Shown: positions 32,203 through 41,464 of the stretch, in pieces | Position numbering within the stretch: the first letter of the stretch is position 1 | Layout: each line of letters opens with the position of its first letter | Translations under genes and position numbers: made by a program | Assembly: GCA_009775225.1 (NCBI GenBank) | Contig: VSPE01000010.1 | Coordinates: 1 to 57,470, forward strand | Direction: 5' to 3' | Length of the DNA: 57,470 bases | Source of the DNA: Muribaculaceae bacterium | GTDB lineage: Bacteria; Bacteroidota; Bacteroidia; Bacteroidales; Muribaculaceae | Notes under the pieces: generated by a model | The model's database searches: none | Seen by the model: only the letters and a program-made list of their open reading frames with translations | Told to the model about the DNA's origin: nothing

Positions 32203-32980
32203 TTTTCAACTTACAAACCGTCTCCGCAAGGAGTTCGATTCGCTCGACGAGGTAAAGGGACGTCGCCGCAGCGGCCTTTTTGTGGCCGAGGGCACCAAGT
32301 GTGTGCTTGAACTGGCTGTGGCCTTCAGTCCGCGATATGTTTTTGCCCGCCCTGAATGGTTTGCGGAGCACTGTGAGGTGTTCGCTGATGATGTGTGTGT
32401 GGAGTGCGGTGGTACGCTTTTGCGAGAGCTTACCCGCCTTGGCACCACGCCGCCGGTTATTGCCTTTTTTGAGTTGCCCGAGCCTGCGGAGTGTCCCGGC
32501 GAGGATTATTTCCGGGCCAATCTCGTGCTGGCGCTCGACCGCCTGCAGGACCCCGGAAACCTTGGCACCATTATGCGCACCTGCGACTGGATGGGCGTGC
32601 ACACCATACTTGCATCGCGTGACACTGTCGATACGTTCAACCCAAAGACGGTGCAGGCCACAATGGGTGCGCTCGCACGTGTGAGGGTGGTGTACTGCAA
32701 TCTCGATGAGGTGCTGGCATCGCTCGGTGACATAGTACCCGTGTACGGCACCTTTCTCGACGGTACCAATATCTACACCTCGGAGCTGAGCCGCACCGGT
32801 GTTGTGGTAATGGGAAATGAAGGCAGCGGCATCGGTGAGGCTGTGGAAGCTCACGTAGGCCGCCGCCTGTATATCCCTCCGTACCCGGCCGACGCGCAGA
32901 CTGTGGAGAGCCTCAATGTCGGCTCGGCCACTGCCATTGTGCTTTCGGCGTTCAGGAGCAGAGAGTACGGACTTTTATAA
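32192..32980 (+). CDS. TrmH/SpoU-family RNA 2'-O-methyltransferase
   Basis: 262 residues. The N-terminal substrate-binding domain (about 1-95, RKEFDSLDEVKGRRRSGLFVAEGTKCV) is the RlmB-type helper fold. The SPOUT knot motifs are NLVLALDRLQDPGNLGTIMRTCDWMGV near 110, MGNEGSGIGEAV near 208 and IPPYPADAQTVESLNVGSATAIVLSAF near 230. It should methylate 2'-OH of a nucleotide in 23S rRNA or tRNA, using SAM bound in the knot. The exact target (RlmB Gm2251 or another) cannot be told from the sequence. Overlaps bioB by 11 bp. Confidence 0.93.
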   Translation: MISDFQLTNRLRKEFDSLDEVKGRRRSGLFVAEGTKCVLELAVAFSPRYVFARPEWFAEHCEVFADDVCVECGGTLLRELTRLGTTPPVIAFFELPEPAECPGEDYFRANLVLALDRLQDPGNLGTIMRTCDWMGVHTILASRDTVDTFNPKTVQATMGALARVRVVYCNLDEVLASLGDIVPVYGTFLDGTNIYTSELSRTGVVVMGNEGSGIGEAVEAHVGRRLYIPPYPADAQTVESLNVGSATAIVLSAFRSREYGLL

Positions 32981-32983
32981 TAT

Positions 32984-33610
32984 TTAATCGGGAACGCCAA
33001 CGCGCCTGAAGGTGTAGTCGCGGTCGGCTATCTCGCACGACATTATGTTGTCGTGGTGTACCTTGATGTCTTCTATGCGGCGGTAGCGGTTGAATACTTC
33101 GCGAATGGCCGGAGTGAGAGCCGTACGCCAGTGCTGGGATGTGGCGCGCGACAGAGAGTCGAGCGTGGGCTGCTGCATGCCTGTAATTGCGTTTTCAGAG
33201 AATGTTACGCCCGATGGGTCTATGTTCACTTCCATAGATGTCGGGTCGAACGATACTACGAGGTCATCGTCGTCTCTGTCTTCTACGGCATAGCGGCCTG
33301 TGATAGACGCAGTGGCGGCTACCGAAGCCTCGTAAGGCTCTACAACGGCATCGACAGCGCCTTTCACTGCTTGTTCTGCATTGATTACTGCGCTTATGTT
33401 AAGTGTGCCGGTGCCTTTGCGGCCCTGGTCGGGCACAAAGTCGAGGGTTACGGTCGTGCTTGCGTCGGATGCGCCGTTCACGGCGATTAGCTTTTCAGGG
33501 TTTCCCTGCCATGTGCCTGCAAAGTGTTCGTCACGGCTGCATGCCGTGACGGCTATGATAAAGATGAGGGCAGCGGCAGAAAACGAGTAGCTGATTGTTG
33601 ACAGTTTCAT
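32984..33610 (-). CDS. Lipoprotein of unknown function
   Basis: 208 residues. The signal peptide ends in the lipobox VTAC, Cys near 24 (AAALIFIIAVTACSRDEHFAGTWQG). The mature part begins FAGTWQGNPEKLIA and is beta-rich to about residue 145 (TTVTLDFVPDQGRKGTGTLNISAVI), then becomes helical with a basic end. The first segment recalls lipocalin-like or DUF-type GTW domains seen in many Bacteroidetes lipoproteins, but I do not assign a family. Its neighbours, the rRNA methyltransferase (convergent) and glycosyltransferase (65 bp upstream), give no functional clue. Confidence 0.75.
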   Translation of the reverse strand: MKLSTISYSFSAAALIFIIAVTACSRDEHFAGTWQGNPEKLIAVNGASDASTTVTLDFVPDQGRKGTGTLNISAVINAEQAVKGAVDAVVEPYEASVAATASITGRYAVEDRDDDDLVVSFDPTSMEVNIDPSGVTFSENAITGMQQPTLDSLSRATSQHWRTALTPAIREVFNRYRRIEDIKVHHDNIMSCEIADRDYTFRRVGVPD

Positions 33611-33675
33611 GATTGAGTGTTTTTTTAGAGTGTGTAACTTTTGGATACCACATGTCTTTTAAACACTCAGCGGCC

Positions 33676-34614
33676 TTAAATGTTCAGAGTCTGTGCAGCC
33701 AGTTCCATAGCCCGTCGACCGCAGTACGACAGGAGCGCCCCGAGTTTGTCCTTCAGGCGTACGCGCCTGTCGGCTATGATAGCGGCGCGGTGCTTGGTGA
33801 TGAAGCGGTGGCAGCGGTCGGCTATCTCGGGCCGCTTGTTTGTCACGGCGAGGTTGAAGATATTGTAGTAGGCGCTGAAGCTACGAGCCAGAGCAGCCTT
33901 GCGCAGCTCGTCCGATTTGCCGGAGAGCTGCCGGCGCAGGCTGTCGACGGCCCATAGGGCATCGGTGCGCTTGCTGTGCCAGGTGTTTATGAAGCTGGAC
34001 GGGTTCGGGCGGTAGAAATATACTGGTCGCGAGGATACCGCCACCATGCCGGCGGCTGTGTATATGCCGGCAAACGACTGGAGGTCTTCGTAGTAGCGCC
34101 CCGATACGAAGGCGTCGGCAAGCAGCTCGCGGCGGTATAGCTTGCCGCAGGCCGAGCTGTGGTATATGCCTTCCTGATATAGCGATGCGGCTATGGCTGT
34201 GTCGCAGGATACCGACTCGCAGCGTGCTCCGGAGCATGAAATATTTTCGGTGCGCGACAGTACTCCCGACACAATAGGGCAACCTGTAGAGTGCGCCTGT
34301 GCCACAAGATACGAGAGTGCGCCGTCGAGCAGTTTGTCGTCGGAGTCGACGAAGGTGATAAATGTGCCGCAGGCCATGCGTGTGCCGGTGTTGCGGGCGT
34401 CGGAGAGTCCTTTGCCGCAGGTGGCTGTCATCTTCACCCGCGACGGGTCGGCGGCGGTATGGCGGCGGCAGATGTCGGGTGAGGCATCGGTGGAACCGTC
34501 CTCCACAAGTATCAGCTCTATGTCGGCGAAGTCCTGTCCGAGGATGCTTTCGATGCACTCTTCGAGGTAAGGGGCGGCATTGTAGACCGGAACTATTACG
34601 CTTACTTCGGGCAT
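33676..34614 (-). CDS. Family 2 glycosyltransferase
   Basis: 312 residues. GT-A start EVSVIVPVYNAAPYLEECI, then VEDGSTDASPDI near 38, and the DxD-like FVDSDDKLLDGALSYL near 90. The C-terminal half (about 200-310) is helical, basic, with YFYRPNPSSFI near 205. No clear membrane helix. It starts 8 bp after the stop of the GHL10-type hydrolase and may be co-transcribed with it. Donor and acceptor sugars cannot be predicted; a surface polysaccharide role is likely from family. Confidence 0.88.
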   Translation of the reverse strand: MPEVSVIVPVYNAAPYLEECIESILGQDFADIELILVEDGSTDASPDICRRHTAADPSRVKMTATCGKGLSDARNTGTRMACGTFITFVDSDDKLLDGALSYLVAQAHSTGCPIVSGVLSRTENISCSGARCESVSCDTAIAASLYQEGIYHSSACGKLYRRELLADAFVSGRYYEDLQSFAGIYTAAGMVAVSSRPVYFYRPNPSSFINTWHSKRTDALWAVDSLRRQLSGKSDELRKAALARSFSAYYNIFNLAVTNKRPEIADRCHRFITKHRAAIIADRRVRLKDKLGALLSYCGRRAMELAAQTLNI

Positions 34615-34621
34615 GTCAATG

Positions 34622-36073
34622 TTATTCGTTGATATATATTGGAGCCGAGGGCGCCGATTCGATGTTTGCTCTGTTCAGAGCCGTTACGACATATATACCC
34701 GCTTCTTTTGCCGTGAATGTATTGCCGTATGTCACGGCCACGAGTGCTTCAGCTTTTTCGCAGTCTATGTCCCGGCGGCTTTCGAAGCGGTACACGGCAT
34801 ATTTCACAATGTCGGATACATCTCCTGTAGCCTTGCCGCTTTCCCACGAGAAGGTGCGCGAGTCGGAGGGGATTATGCGGCTCACCGGCTTCGGAGCGTC
34901 GGTGCATATCCACGGGTAGGACGGTACCAGGGCCGGAGTGCGCTGCAGCGCCGTGCTGAGAGAGTCGGCCACGCCGCCAACGTTGCGGGTGAGCGAGTAG
35001 CCCGGCCACCAGCAGTTGCCCTGTATGCGCTCCGCTTTGCGGCTTAGGGCCACTTTGCGGCCCAGCTCAGCTTTTTTTACCGAGCGTTCCACATCTTGCC
35101 CTACGTAGATATGGCGAGAGCCGTCGGTGGCTTTATCCCACCAGTCGACCAGTACGAGGTATGAGGCCGATTTGTGGTCGGTCTCCCAGTAGAGCTGCGG
35201 CATGAGGTAGTCTATCCACCCCTTTTGCGCCCATAGCAGCACGTCGGCGTATAGGGCGTCGTAGTTTTCGAGTCCTCGGGTGTCGCTGCCGGCCGGGTGT
35301 GTGGATTTGTTGCGGTATATTCCGAAAGGGCTTATGCCGAAGCGCACCCATGGTTTGGCCTTGGCGATGCGCCGGTGTATATCTTCGATTAGGAGGTCTA
35401 CATTGTGGCGGCGCCAGTCGGCGCGTTTCATTCCGGCGCCGTAGCGGGCATACGACTTGCCGTCGGGAAAGTCCTTGCCGGCGATAGGGTAGGGGTAGAA
35501 GTAGTCGTCGAAGTGTATGCCGTCTATGTCGTAGCGCCCCACGATATCGTCCACCACCTTTCCTATGAACTCACGGTTCTCAGGCAAGGCGGGGTCGAAG
35601 TACAGTTTGCCGCCGTAGTTCACGAAGCGCTCGGGATGCTTGCGGTAAATATGTGACGACGGCAGTTTCTGTATCTGGCGTGTGTTCGATGTTACGCGGT
35701 AGGGGTTGAGCCACGCATGCAGTTCCATGCCGCGCGCGTGAGCTTCGCCGATTATGAATTCGAGAGGGTCCCAGAACGGGCGTGGCGCCTTTCCGTCGGC
35801 GGTAAGATAGCAGCTCCAGGGCTCGAGCCTGCTTGCGTAGAAAGCGTCGGCCTGCGGGCGTACCTGAAATATTACGGCGTTGACGCCCATTGCGGCGAGG
35901 CTGTCGAGCTGCCGGCATATATACTCCTTGTTCTGAGCTGTGGTGTTGCGCAGGTATTGTGTCTGGAACACGGTGTGTAGCCATGCGCCGCGGAACTCGC
36001 GTTTTGGGCTTTGGGCTGAGGCGGCGAGAGTCGTTAGCAGCACAAAGGTGATATAGAGTGTAAGCTTTTTCAT
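34622..36073 (-). CDS. GHL10-type (YngK/DUF187-like) glycoside hydrolase
   Basis: 483 residues from the ATG at 36073, with signal peptide MKKLTLYITFVLLTTLAASA. The barrel domain (about 25-370) starts REFRGAWLHTVFQTQYL. It shows FQVRPQADAFYAS, HAWLNPYRVTSN near 135, DIDGIHFDDYFYPYP near 205 and WIDYLMPQLYWETDH near 300, all typical of PF02638. A beta-sandwich tail (about 390-483) looks FN3-like. Members are predicted to act on peptidoglycan-like or other polysaccharides, though for most no substrate is known. It is secreted. A frame extending to 36178 is not supported because the promoter box lies at 36094-36101. Confidence 0.87.
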   Translation of the reverse strand: MKKLTLYITFVLLTTLAASAQSPKREFRGAWLHTVFQTQYLRNTTAQNKEYICRQLDSLAAMGVNAVIFQVRPQADAFYASRLEPWSCYLTADGKAPRPFWDPLEFIIGEAHARGMELHAWLNPYRVTSNTRQIQKLPSSHIYRKHPERFVNYGGKLYFDPALPENREFIGKVVDDIVGRYDIDGIHFDDYFYPYPIAGKDFPDGKSYARYGAGMKRADWRRHNVDLLIEDIHRRIAKAKPWVRFGISPFGIYRNKSTHPAGSDTRGLENYDALYADVLLWAQKGWIDYLMPQLYWETDHKSASYLVLVDWWDKATDGSRHIYVGQDVERSVKKAELGRKVALSRKAERIQGNCWWPGYSLTRNVGGVADSLSTALQRTPALVPSYPWICTDAPKPVSRIIPSDSRTFSWESGKATGDVSDIVKYAVYRFESRRDIDCEKAEALVAVTYGNTFTAKEAGIYVVTALNRANIESAPSAPIYINE

Positions 36074-36093
36074 GCAGTCGGTACTTGGGTATG

Positions 36094-36101
36094 CAAATGT
36101 A
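36094..36101 (-). promoter_or_regulatory. Possible -7 box of the GHL10-type hydrolase gene
   Basis: Minus strand TACATTTG fits TAnnTTTG and lies 20 bp before ATG 36073. The -33 box is not convincing. The rest of the 303-bp gap 36074-36376 holds only the trigger factor terminator and no other recognisable structure. Confidence 0.4.
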
Positions 36102-36321
36102 ATGAAAAAACTCTTATCGCATACGCTTTGGCCTGATTGATTTCTGCCGAGTGTGTGCACTTCCTTCCTTTCCCGCACACGGGGGTGTGGAAAAATACAG
36201 GAAGTGAAAGTGCGCGAGAATGGCCTGTGACCGCGATTGACTGTTGCGGAACAAGGGAAGTACCCGCATTTCGGGATGGGAAGGGAAGTGATGTTTTCGT
36301 GCTGAAGAGCCGCAAAAACAA

Positions 36322-36353
36322 AACGCCCGCACCGAATTGTCGGCGCGGGCGTT
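36322..36353 (-). terminator. Terminator of trigger factor gene
   Basis: A 14-bp stem (AACGCCCGCGCCGA with TCGGTGCGGGCGTT on the minus strand, one G-U pair) and a 4-nt loop are followed by a T-rich tract (TTGTTTTTG). It lies 23 bp beyond the tig stop. Confidence 0.85.
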
Positions 36354-36376
36354 CGGTATTATTAAGCTGAGCTTGC

Positions 36377-37783
36377 TTATTCTGCGGGAGTTTCTTCGGC
36401 AGCAACCTGTTCGCCGGTAGCGTTGTTGAGAGCGGCTACGATAGCGCGGAATTCGTCGAGCGACACAGTCTTTTCGTCGAGTTTCACGGCAGCGTGGATA
36501 GCAGCGAAGAGTTTGTTGTTGAATGCCATGTGCACGAGCTGACGGCGCTGTTTCTCATCCTTGAGCATGTTCTCGGTGAAGTAGTCGAGCATCTGGTCGG
36601 CCATGTGAGCCATACCGTACTGCTGGAGCTGCTCCATGCCGTATGTGCGGGCGGCAGCCTTTACGTCGTCTTCCTCGACTTTCACGCCGAGAGTTTCGGC
36701 AGCCTTGTTCTCGAGGATTTCCCACTTGATAGCGGGTATGTTGCGTTTCACGATGCCGTCGATGTCTTCTTCCTTGATTTCGCTGTTAGTGCGGAGCATG
36801 AACTTGCGGAGGAATGTTTCGGGCAGAGCCATGCCTGCGCCGTAGGTTTCCATGAGGTAGTCTTCGGCGTTGCGGGTGAAGAGCTGGTTGCTGTTGGGCT
36901 GGAGCGCGCGGGCAATCATTTCAGAGATAGCCTTGCGGTACTCTTCTTCGTTGTGCACCTTGTCGGCACCGAATACTTTGTTGTAAAATTCTTCGCCGAG
37001 TTCAGCGGGCTTGTTCACAACAAATTCGGTGATAGTCATTTCGAAGTTGCCGCGAGCCGATTCCACTTTGTCGCGGTCGATGTGGAGCATCGATGCTATT
37101 TCGGCTTCGTTGCCGTCGCAGGTGGCGAAAGCGTCGAACACAACCTTGTCGCCCACCTTAGTGCCTTCGAACTTCTTGGCCTCGTCGGCGCTCTTGAAGA
37201 GGAAGGGAGCCACGATACCGTCGGTAACCTGGATAGCGTCGTCGCCTTCTTTTACGGAGCCGTCTTCGTTGAGCTGCATGATAGAGCCTTTCACGAGCGC
37301 GCGCTCAGCGTATTCCTGGGCGGGTTCCTGAGTACCTGCCTGCTGGCGGAGAGCCTTATCCTGCTCATCAATCATTTCGTCGGATACGGCGATGTTGTAG
37401 AAGGGCAGAGTGGTGTTTGCGAAATCGAGGTTTAGCTCGGGAGCGAACCCGATTTCATATTTGAAGGTATATTCTTTGGCTTCGAGGTCGATAGCTTCGT
37501 GTTCTGCGGGAATGGGCTGGCCGAGGATGTCGAGCTTGTTGTCTTCGATGTATTTGAGGCATGCGTCGGCCGAAACTTCATTGAGGACGTGAGCCTTAAC
37601 TTCGTTGCCGAAGCGTTTGCGGAGCTGGTTCATGTCGATGTGGCCTTTGCGGAAACCGGGAATCTGGCGTGTCGCGCCGATTTCTTTGAGTTCCTTCTTT
37701 ACACGGTCGGCATAGTCGGCTTCGGCGACTTTAACGACGATAAAGCCTTCGAGCTCGCTCGTCTTTTCAAGTGTTACATCCAT
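36377..37783 (-). CDS. tig: Trigger factor
   Basis: 468 residues. The N-terminal ribosome-binding domain spans about 1-115 and contains the loop RQIPGFRKGHIDMNQLRKRFG, the Bacteroidetes form of the GFRxGKxP signature. The middle PPIase region (about 150-245) is followed by a long helical C-terminal chaperone part (about 260-450). The last residues are an Ala/Glu tail. It binds the ribosome exit and helps nascent chains fold. The gene has a nearly perfect promoter at 37856-37887 and its own terminator, so it is monocistronic. Confidence 0.93.
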   Translation of the reverse strand: MDVTLEKTSELEGFIVVKVAEADYADRVKKELKEIGATRQIPGFRKGHIDMNQLRKRFGNEVKAHVLNEVSADACLKYIEDNKLDILGQPIPAEHEAIDLEAKEYTFKYEIGFAPELNLDFANTTLPFYNIAVSDEMIDEQDKALRQQAGTQEPAQEYAERALVKGSIMQLNEDGSVKEGDDAIQVTDGIVAPFLFKSADEAKKFEGTKVGDKVVFDAFATCDGNEAEIASMLHIDRDKVESARGNFEMTITEFVVNKPAELGEEFYNKVFGADKVHNEEEYRKAISEMIARALQPNSNQLFTRNAEDYLMETYGAGMALPETFLRKFMLRTNSEIKEEDIDGIVKRNIPAIKWEILENKAAETLGVKVEEDDVKAAARTYGMEQLQQYGMAHMADQMLDYFTENMLKDEKQRRQLVHMAFNNKLFAAIHAAVKLDEKTVSLDEFRAIVAALNNATGEQVAAEETPAE

Positions 37784-37855
37784 TATGTATTTGTTTTTCA
37801 GATTATTATATTTCTAACATGACGCAAGAGGATGGCAGTGCCCTCTTCCGAAGTG

Positions 37856-37887
37856 CAAAATTAACACTTAAATTTATATAAATCAAA
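37856..37887 (-). promoter_or_regulatory. Promoter of the trigger factor gene
   Basis: Minus strand TTTG (37884-37887), 20 bp, then TAATTTTG (37856-37863): an exact match to the Bacteroidetes consensus with ideal spacing. Start of transcription is near 37850, with a leader of about 66 nt. Confidence 0.8.
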
Positions 37888-37950
37888 TGTGATAACGCTT
37901 TTTATGACATAAAAGTTGTCAAAAAGCATATCTTACAGACAATGTCCGAG

Positions 37951-38538
37951 TCACTTCAGGCTCACCCCGTCGATGTCGGCAAGGCGGGCACGCAGGGCCG
38001 GAGCATCGTCGAGGGTGCAGCTCAGCGTCATGGAGCAGGTATTGTCGAAAATCTGAGATAAGATGCTTACGTCGCCGTTTTTCGTGAGTTTCATCACGTC
38101 GTTCATTGCGAGGTAGGGGAAGGTGAACGATACTTCGGCCATGTCGTGACGCTCCACGATTGTGGCCTCGGTGAGTGCCAGTCGGGCGGCCTCGCGGTAC
38201 GCGGCTATGAGGCCGGAGGTGCCGAGTTTTATGCCGCCGAAATAGCGGACTACAACGATTACTACATCGGTGAGCCCGAATGAATTTATTTGCCCGAGGA
38301 TAGGCTTTCCGGCAGTGCCCGACGGCTCGCCGTTGTCGCTTGAGAGGAAGTCGGTGCGGGCTGAGCCGAGCATGTAAGCCCAGCATACGTGGCGAGCGTC
38401 GTGATAGCGCTTCTGGTAGTCGGCAATGACGCTCTTGGCCTCTGCCACATCCGATACAGGATGGGCAAAGGCCAGGAACTTACTCATTTTCTCCTTGAAG
38501 ATAGCTTCGGAGGATGATTCTATGGTGCTGTATTTCAA
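37951..38538 (-). CDS. YigZ/IMPACT-family protein
   Basis: 195 residues. The IMPACT domain (about 15-125) carries FKEKMSKFLAFAHPVSDVAEAK, the HDARHVCWAY block near 51 and SSDNGEPSGTAGKPILGQI near 73, all family hallmarks. The C-terminal ferredoxin-like subdomain (about 135-195) corresponds to DUF1949. IMPACT proteins in eukaryotes bind GCN1; bacterial YigZ has no firmly assigned function. The gene is followed on the sense side by a 167-bp gap before tig and is preceded by the second copy of the 161-bp element 32 bp upstream, which may therefore lie in its leader or promoter. Confidence 0.9.
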   Translation of the reverse strand: MKYSTIESSSEAIFKEKMSKFLAFAHPVSDVAEAKSVIADYQKRYHDARHVCWAYMLGSARTDFLSSDNGEPSGTAGKPILGQINSFGLTDVVIVVVRYFGGIKLGTSGLIAAYREAARLALTEATIVERHDMAEVSFTFPYLAMNDVMKLTKNGDVSILSQIFDNTCSMTLSCTLDDAPALRARLADIDGVSLK

Positions 38539-38570
38539 CGATAAATCAGAATAATAATTCTCAACTCTTA

Positions 38571-38731
38571 GAGATTGTCTAAAATTTATATTACTTTGCT
38601 TTTGAGGGTCTTGTCAGCGTCTTTTTGTTCGCTCTTCAGTCTCGTAGCTACAGCTACGCTCCTTCATCGCAAACAAAAATCCATCTGACAATCCCTCTCA
38701 AAATCTGTATAATATAAATTTAGACAATCTC
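38571..38731. mobile_element. 161-bp palindromic MITE-like element, copy 2
   Basis: Base by base this copy appears identical to that at 14735-14895 and in the same orientation. Its flanking direct repeat is TTA (38568-38570 and 38732-38734). It lies between cydB and the YigZ gene, both on the minus strand, so transcripts leaving cydB run into it and could form the long hairpin. Two copies with different target repeats show two separate insertions. Identity suggests recent movement or gene conversion. Confidence 0.85.
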
Positions 38732-38754
38732 TTAATTTTTAATTCTTAATTCGT

Positions 38755-39894
38755 TCAATAGCTGTGGTTCTCTTCCTTAAGCTCTTTTTCGGTGAGCTGG
38801 GTGGCGTTCATCTTGCGCCATACGTAGCAGATGTATGCCAGCACGAATGGCACCAGGATAGACACCCATGACATTGCCTTGAGTGTGAAGAGCGATGATG
38901 AGCTGTTGGCTATGGTGAGCGAAGAGGCTGGGTCGAGAGTCGAGGGCAGATAGGCGGTGTCGGCATAGCCTGCGATGAGGAAAAGCACAACGACAACGGC
39001 AAATGTGCCGAAGCCTGCATACCATATTCCGGCGCGCCAGCGGCTGTCGAAGGCGCTGCGTAATATGCCGTAGAGCACGGCCACTACGCCGAACAGGAAA
39101 ATCACGGCGAGCACCCACATGGATGTGAGGTTATGGAAGTAAAGGTATGGCTCGCTCACGAAGGTGCCGTCGACGTAGCGCAGGCCCGTGTTTAGCATAA
39201 GCATCACCACAAAGGCTACGAAGAGTACTGCGAACAGCAGTCCGTTGACGAGAGCCTTGCGGCGCATGCGTGCTGTAAGGTTTTCGCTGTCGCCTATGTT
39301 GTTGATGAAGTAGAGCGAGGCCATTGTGCGGGCCAGGAAGAATACGGCGACGCCGAGCAGCAGGTTTTTCCAACATGCTATTGCTTCGAGACCGTGTGAG
39401 GGCGCCCACTGCGATATTACGGGAGCTGCGCCGTCGAGGATGTTTGTTTTGGCGATAGTGAAGGCGCCACCGAAGAAGAATGTGCCTACTGCCACGCCGA
39501 GGAGCACGCAGCCGAAAAGACCGTTGAACATGAGCAGACCGTCGTAGAAGCGGGTGCCGTAGAGATTGCCGCGCTTGCGGCGGAATTCATAGCTCACGGC
39601 CTGCACCACGAAGCTCAGCAGGATAAGCATCCACAGCCAGTATGCGCCTCCGAAGCTTGTGCTGTAGAAAAGCGGGAAGGAAGCGAAGAAAGCGCCGCCG
39701 AAGGTGACGAGTGTGGTGAAGGTGAACTCCCACTTGCGTCCGAGCGAGTTCACCATGAGCTGCCGTTCGCTTTCGTTAGCCTTGCAGTAGAGCATCGACT
39801 GTCCGCCTTGCACAAAGAGCAGAAACACAAGTATTCCGCCGAGTACGGCTATTATGAGCCACCAGTAGGCTTGCAGTAATGAGAGTGTTTCCAT
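38755..39894 (-). CDS. cydB: Cytochrome bd ubiquinol oxidase subunit II
   Basis: 379 residues with eight to nine membrane helices, starting WLIIAVLGGILVFLLFVQGGQSML. That stretch is the Bacteroidetes form of the GGxxL first helix of CydB. The later helices include FVLAYICYVWRKM near the end. It forms the second subunit of the bd oxidase, which reduces oxygen to water with menaquinol or ubiquinol and scavenges low oxygen in anaerobes of the gut. It begins one base after cydA ends. The mobile element at 38571-38731 lies 23 bp after its stop. Confidence 0.95.
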   Translation of the reverse strand: METLSLLQAYWWLIIAVLGGILVFLLFVQGGQSMLYCKANESERQLMVNSLGRKWEFTFTTLVTFGGAFFASFPLFYSTSFGGAYWLWMLILLSFVVQAVSYEFRRKRGNLYGTRFYDGLLMFNGLFGCVLLGVAVGTFFFGGAFTIAKTNILDGAAPVISQWAPSHGLEAIACWKNLLLGVAVFFLARTMASLYFINNIGDSENLTARMRRKALVNGLLFAVLFVAFVVMLMLNTGLRYVDGTFVSEPYLYFHNLTSMWVLAVIFLFGVVAVLYGILRSAFDSRWRAGIWYAGFGTFAVVVVLFLIAGYADTAYLPSTLDPASSLTIANSSSSLFTLKAMSWVSILVPFVLAYICYVWRKMNATQLTEKELKEENHSY

Positions 39895-39895
39895 A

Positions 39896-41461
39896 TCAGA
39901 GGCTATGTTTTTCGATGTTTGTTTTGGATGCTGAAGATATGTAGCGCAGCATAATGCTTATCTCGGCAATGAGTAGGGCTGTGAAGATAAATGCGAAAAT
40001 CCAGAATGTGAGTTGTACCGACGATGCGGGAATACCCGATATGCCTGCAGTGACTGGCATGAGGTCTTGGATTACCCAGGGCTGGCGTCCGGCTTCGGCG
40101 AGGACCCAGCCCGACTGGCTGCACACCCATACGACAGCTACAGAAATCATGCCGAGCCAGCACAGCCATGCTTTTTCGAGGACTTCCGTGCGGCGATAGC
40201 AGAGGAAGAGCACGAGCACGAAGAGTGCCAGCAGGTAGCCGCCTGCCATAACCATGATGCGGAACGAGTAGAAGGTGAGGTCTACATTCGGCACTGCCGC
40301 CTGAGGGGAGGGAAGGTAGCCGTAGCCGAAGTAGCGGAAGTTTTCCTTTACTATCGCAGCGGCAGTATCCATTGCAGACTTGTCGCCGGCCTCGTATGCT
40401 GCCGAGTATTCGCGGAGAGCCTGTTGGGCTGTTTTGCCGATTGCTATTTTATCGGCGTAGCTGAGGGAGTGTACGGTGTCGCCTTCGGCGTTGATAGTGA
40501 TGCCTTCGATTAGGTCGTTGATGCCGGGAACGAACTTGTTGCCCTCAGAATATATAAGGTACGAGAGGCCTTTTGGTATTTCGATGCTGAACGCCATAGG
40601 GTAGTCGGGCGTACGCGAAGCCTCGGGCTTGAGAATGCCTACGCCCACGAGCGACTGCCCTACCGAACCTTGGTAGAGGCCTTCCATTGCGGCGAGCTTC
40701 ATGGGCTGAACGCGGGCCACCTGCACGGCCGAGCCGTGGCCGGTCCAGAGTGTGAGGAGTATTCCGGCCATGCCTACCCACGCGCCTACGCGCATCGACG
40801 ATTTGGCGGCGTCGATGTTGCGCCTGCGCCACATAAGCCAGCTGCTTACGCCAATCACGAATACTCCGGCGAGGCACCAGCCGCTGAATACGGCATGGAA
40901 AAACTTATTTACGGCTACCGGGCTTAGAGCCACGGCGAAGAAGTCGGTCATTACATTTCGCATCTGCGCGGGGTCGAACTCGCACCCTACGGGGTACTGC
41001 ATCCATGAGTTTGCCACGAGTATCCATAGCGCCGACAGCGAAACGCCCAAGGCCGTGAGCCACGACGAGGCCAGGTGGAAGCCGCGGCTTACCTTGTTCC
41101 AGCCGAAGAACATCACGGCGATAAAGGTGGCTTCCATAAAGAAGGCGAGTATGCCCTCTATGGCAAGCGGCGCGCCGAAAATGTCGCCGACAAACCAGCT
41201 GTAGTTAGACCAGTTGGTGCCGAACTCGAATTCAAGAATCAGACCAGTGGCCACGCCGCAGGCAAAGTTTATTCCGAAGAGGGTCATCCAGAATTTGGTA
41301 ATGCCTTTCCAGCGTTCCTGTCCGGTACGTACATATATAGTCTCCATAATGGCGACTATTACCGACAGACCTATGGTCAGCGGTACAAACAGCCAGTGAT
41401 ACATGGCAGTGAGAGCAAACTGGGCTCTTGACCAGTCGACAAGGCTCGCGAGTTCGTTCAT
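39896..41461 (-). CDS. cydA: Cytochrome bd ubiquinol oxidase subunit I
   Basis: 521 residues. Heme ligand region near 20 (MYHWLFVPLTIGLS) and the first helices EFEFGTNWSNYSWFVGDIFGAPLA are clear. The GRQPW motif (AGRQPWVIQDLMPVT) near 460 is diagnostic. The quinol-binding Q-loop (about 250-390) is present. Heme b558, b595 and d should bind here. It follows the DUF4492 gene by 3 bp and precedes cydB, the standard Bacteroidales set. It supports growth at nanomolar oxygen and defence against oxidative stress. Confidence 0.96.
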   Translation of the reverse strand: MNELASLVDWSRAQFALTAMYHWLFVPLTIGLSVIVAIMETIYVRTGQERWKGITKFWMTLFGINFACGVATGLILEFEFGTNWSNYSWFVGDIFGAPLAIEGILAFFMEATFIAVMFFGWNKVSRGFHLASSWLTALGVSLSALWILVANSWMQYPVGCEFDPAQMRNVMTDFFAVALSPVAVNKFFHAVFSGWCLAGVFVIGVSSWLMWRRRNIDAAKSSMRVGAWVGMAGILLTLWTGHGSAVQVARVQPMKLAAMEGLYQGSVGQSLVGVGILKPEASRTPDYPMAFSIEIPKGLSYLIYSEGNKFVPGINDLIEGITINAEGDTVHSLSYADKIAIGKTAQQALREYSAAYEAGDKSAMDTAAAIVKENFRYFGYGYLPSPQAAVPNVDLTFYSFRIMVMAGGYLLALFVLVLFLCYRRTEVLEKAWLCWLGMISVAVVWVCSQSGWVLAEAGRQPWVIQDLMPVTAGISGIPASSVQLTFWIFAFIFTALLIAEISIMLRYISSASKTNIEKHSL

Positions 41462-41464
41462 TGG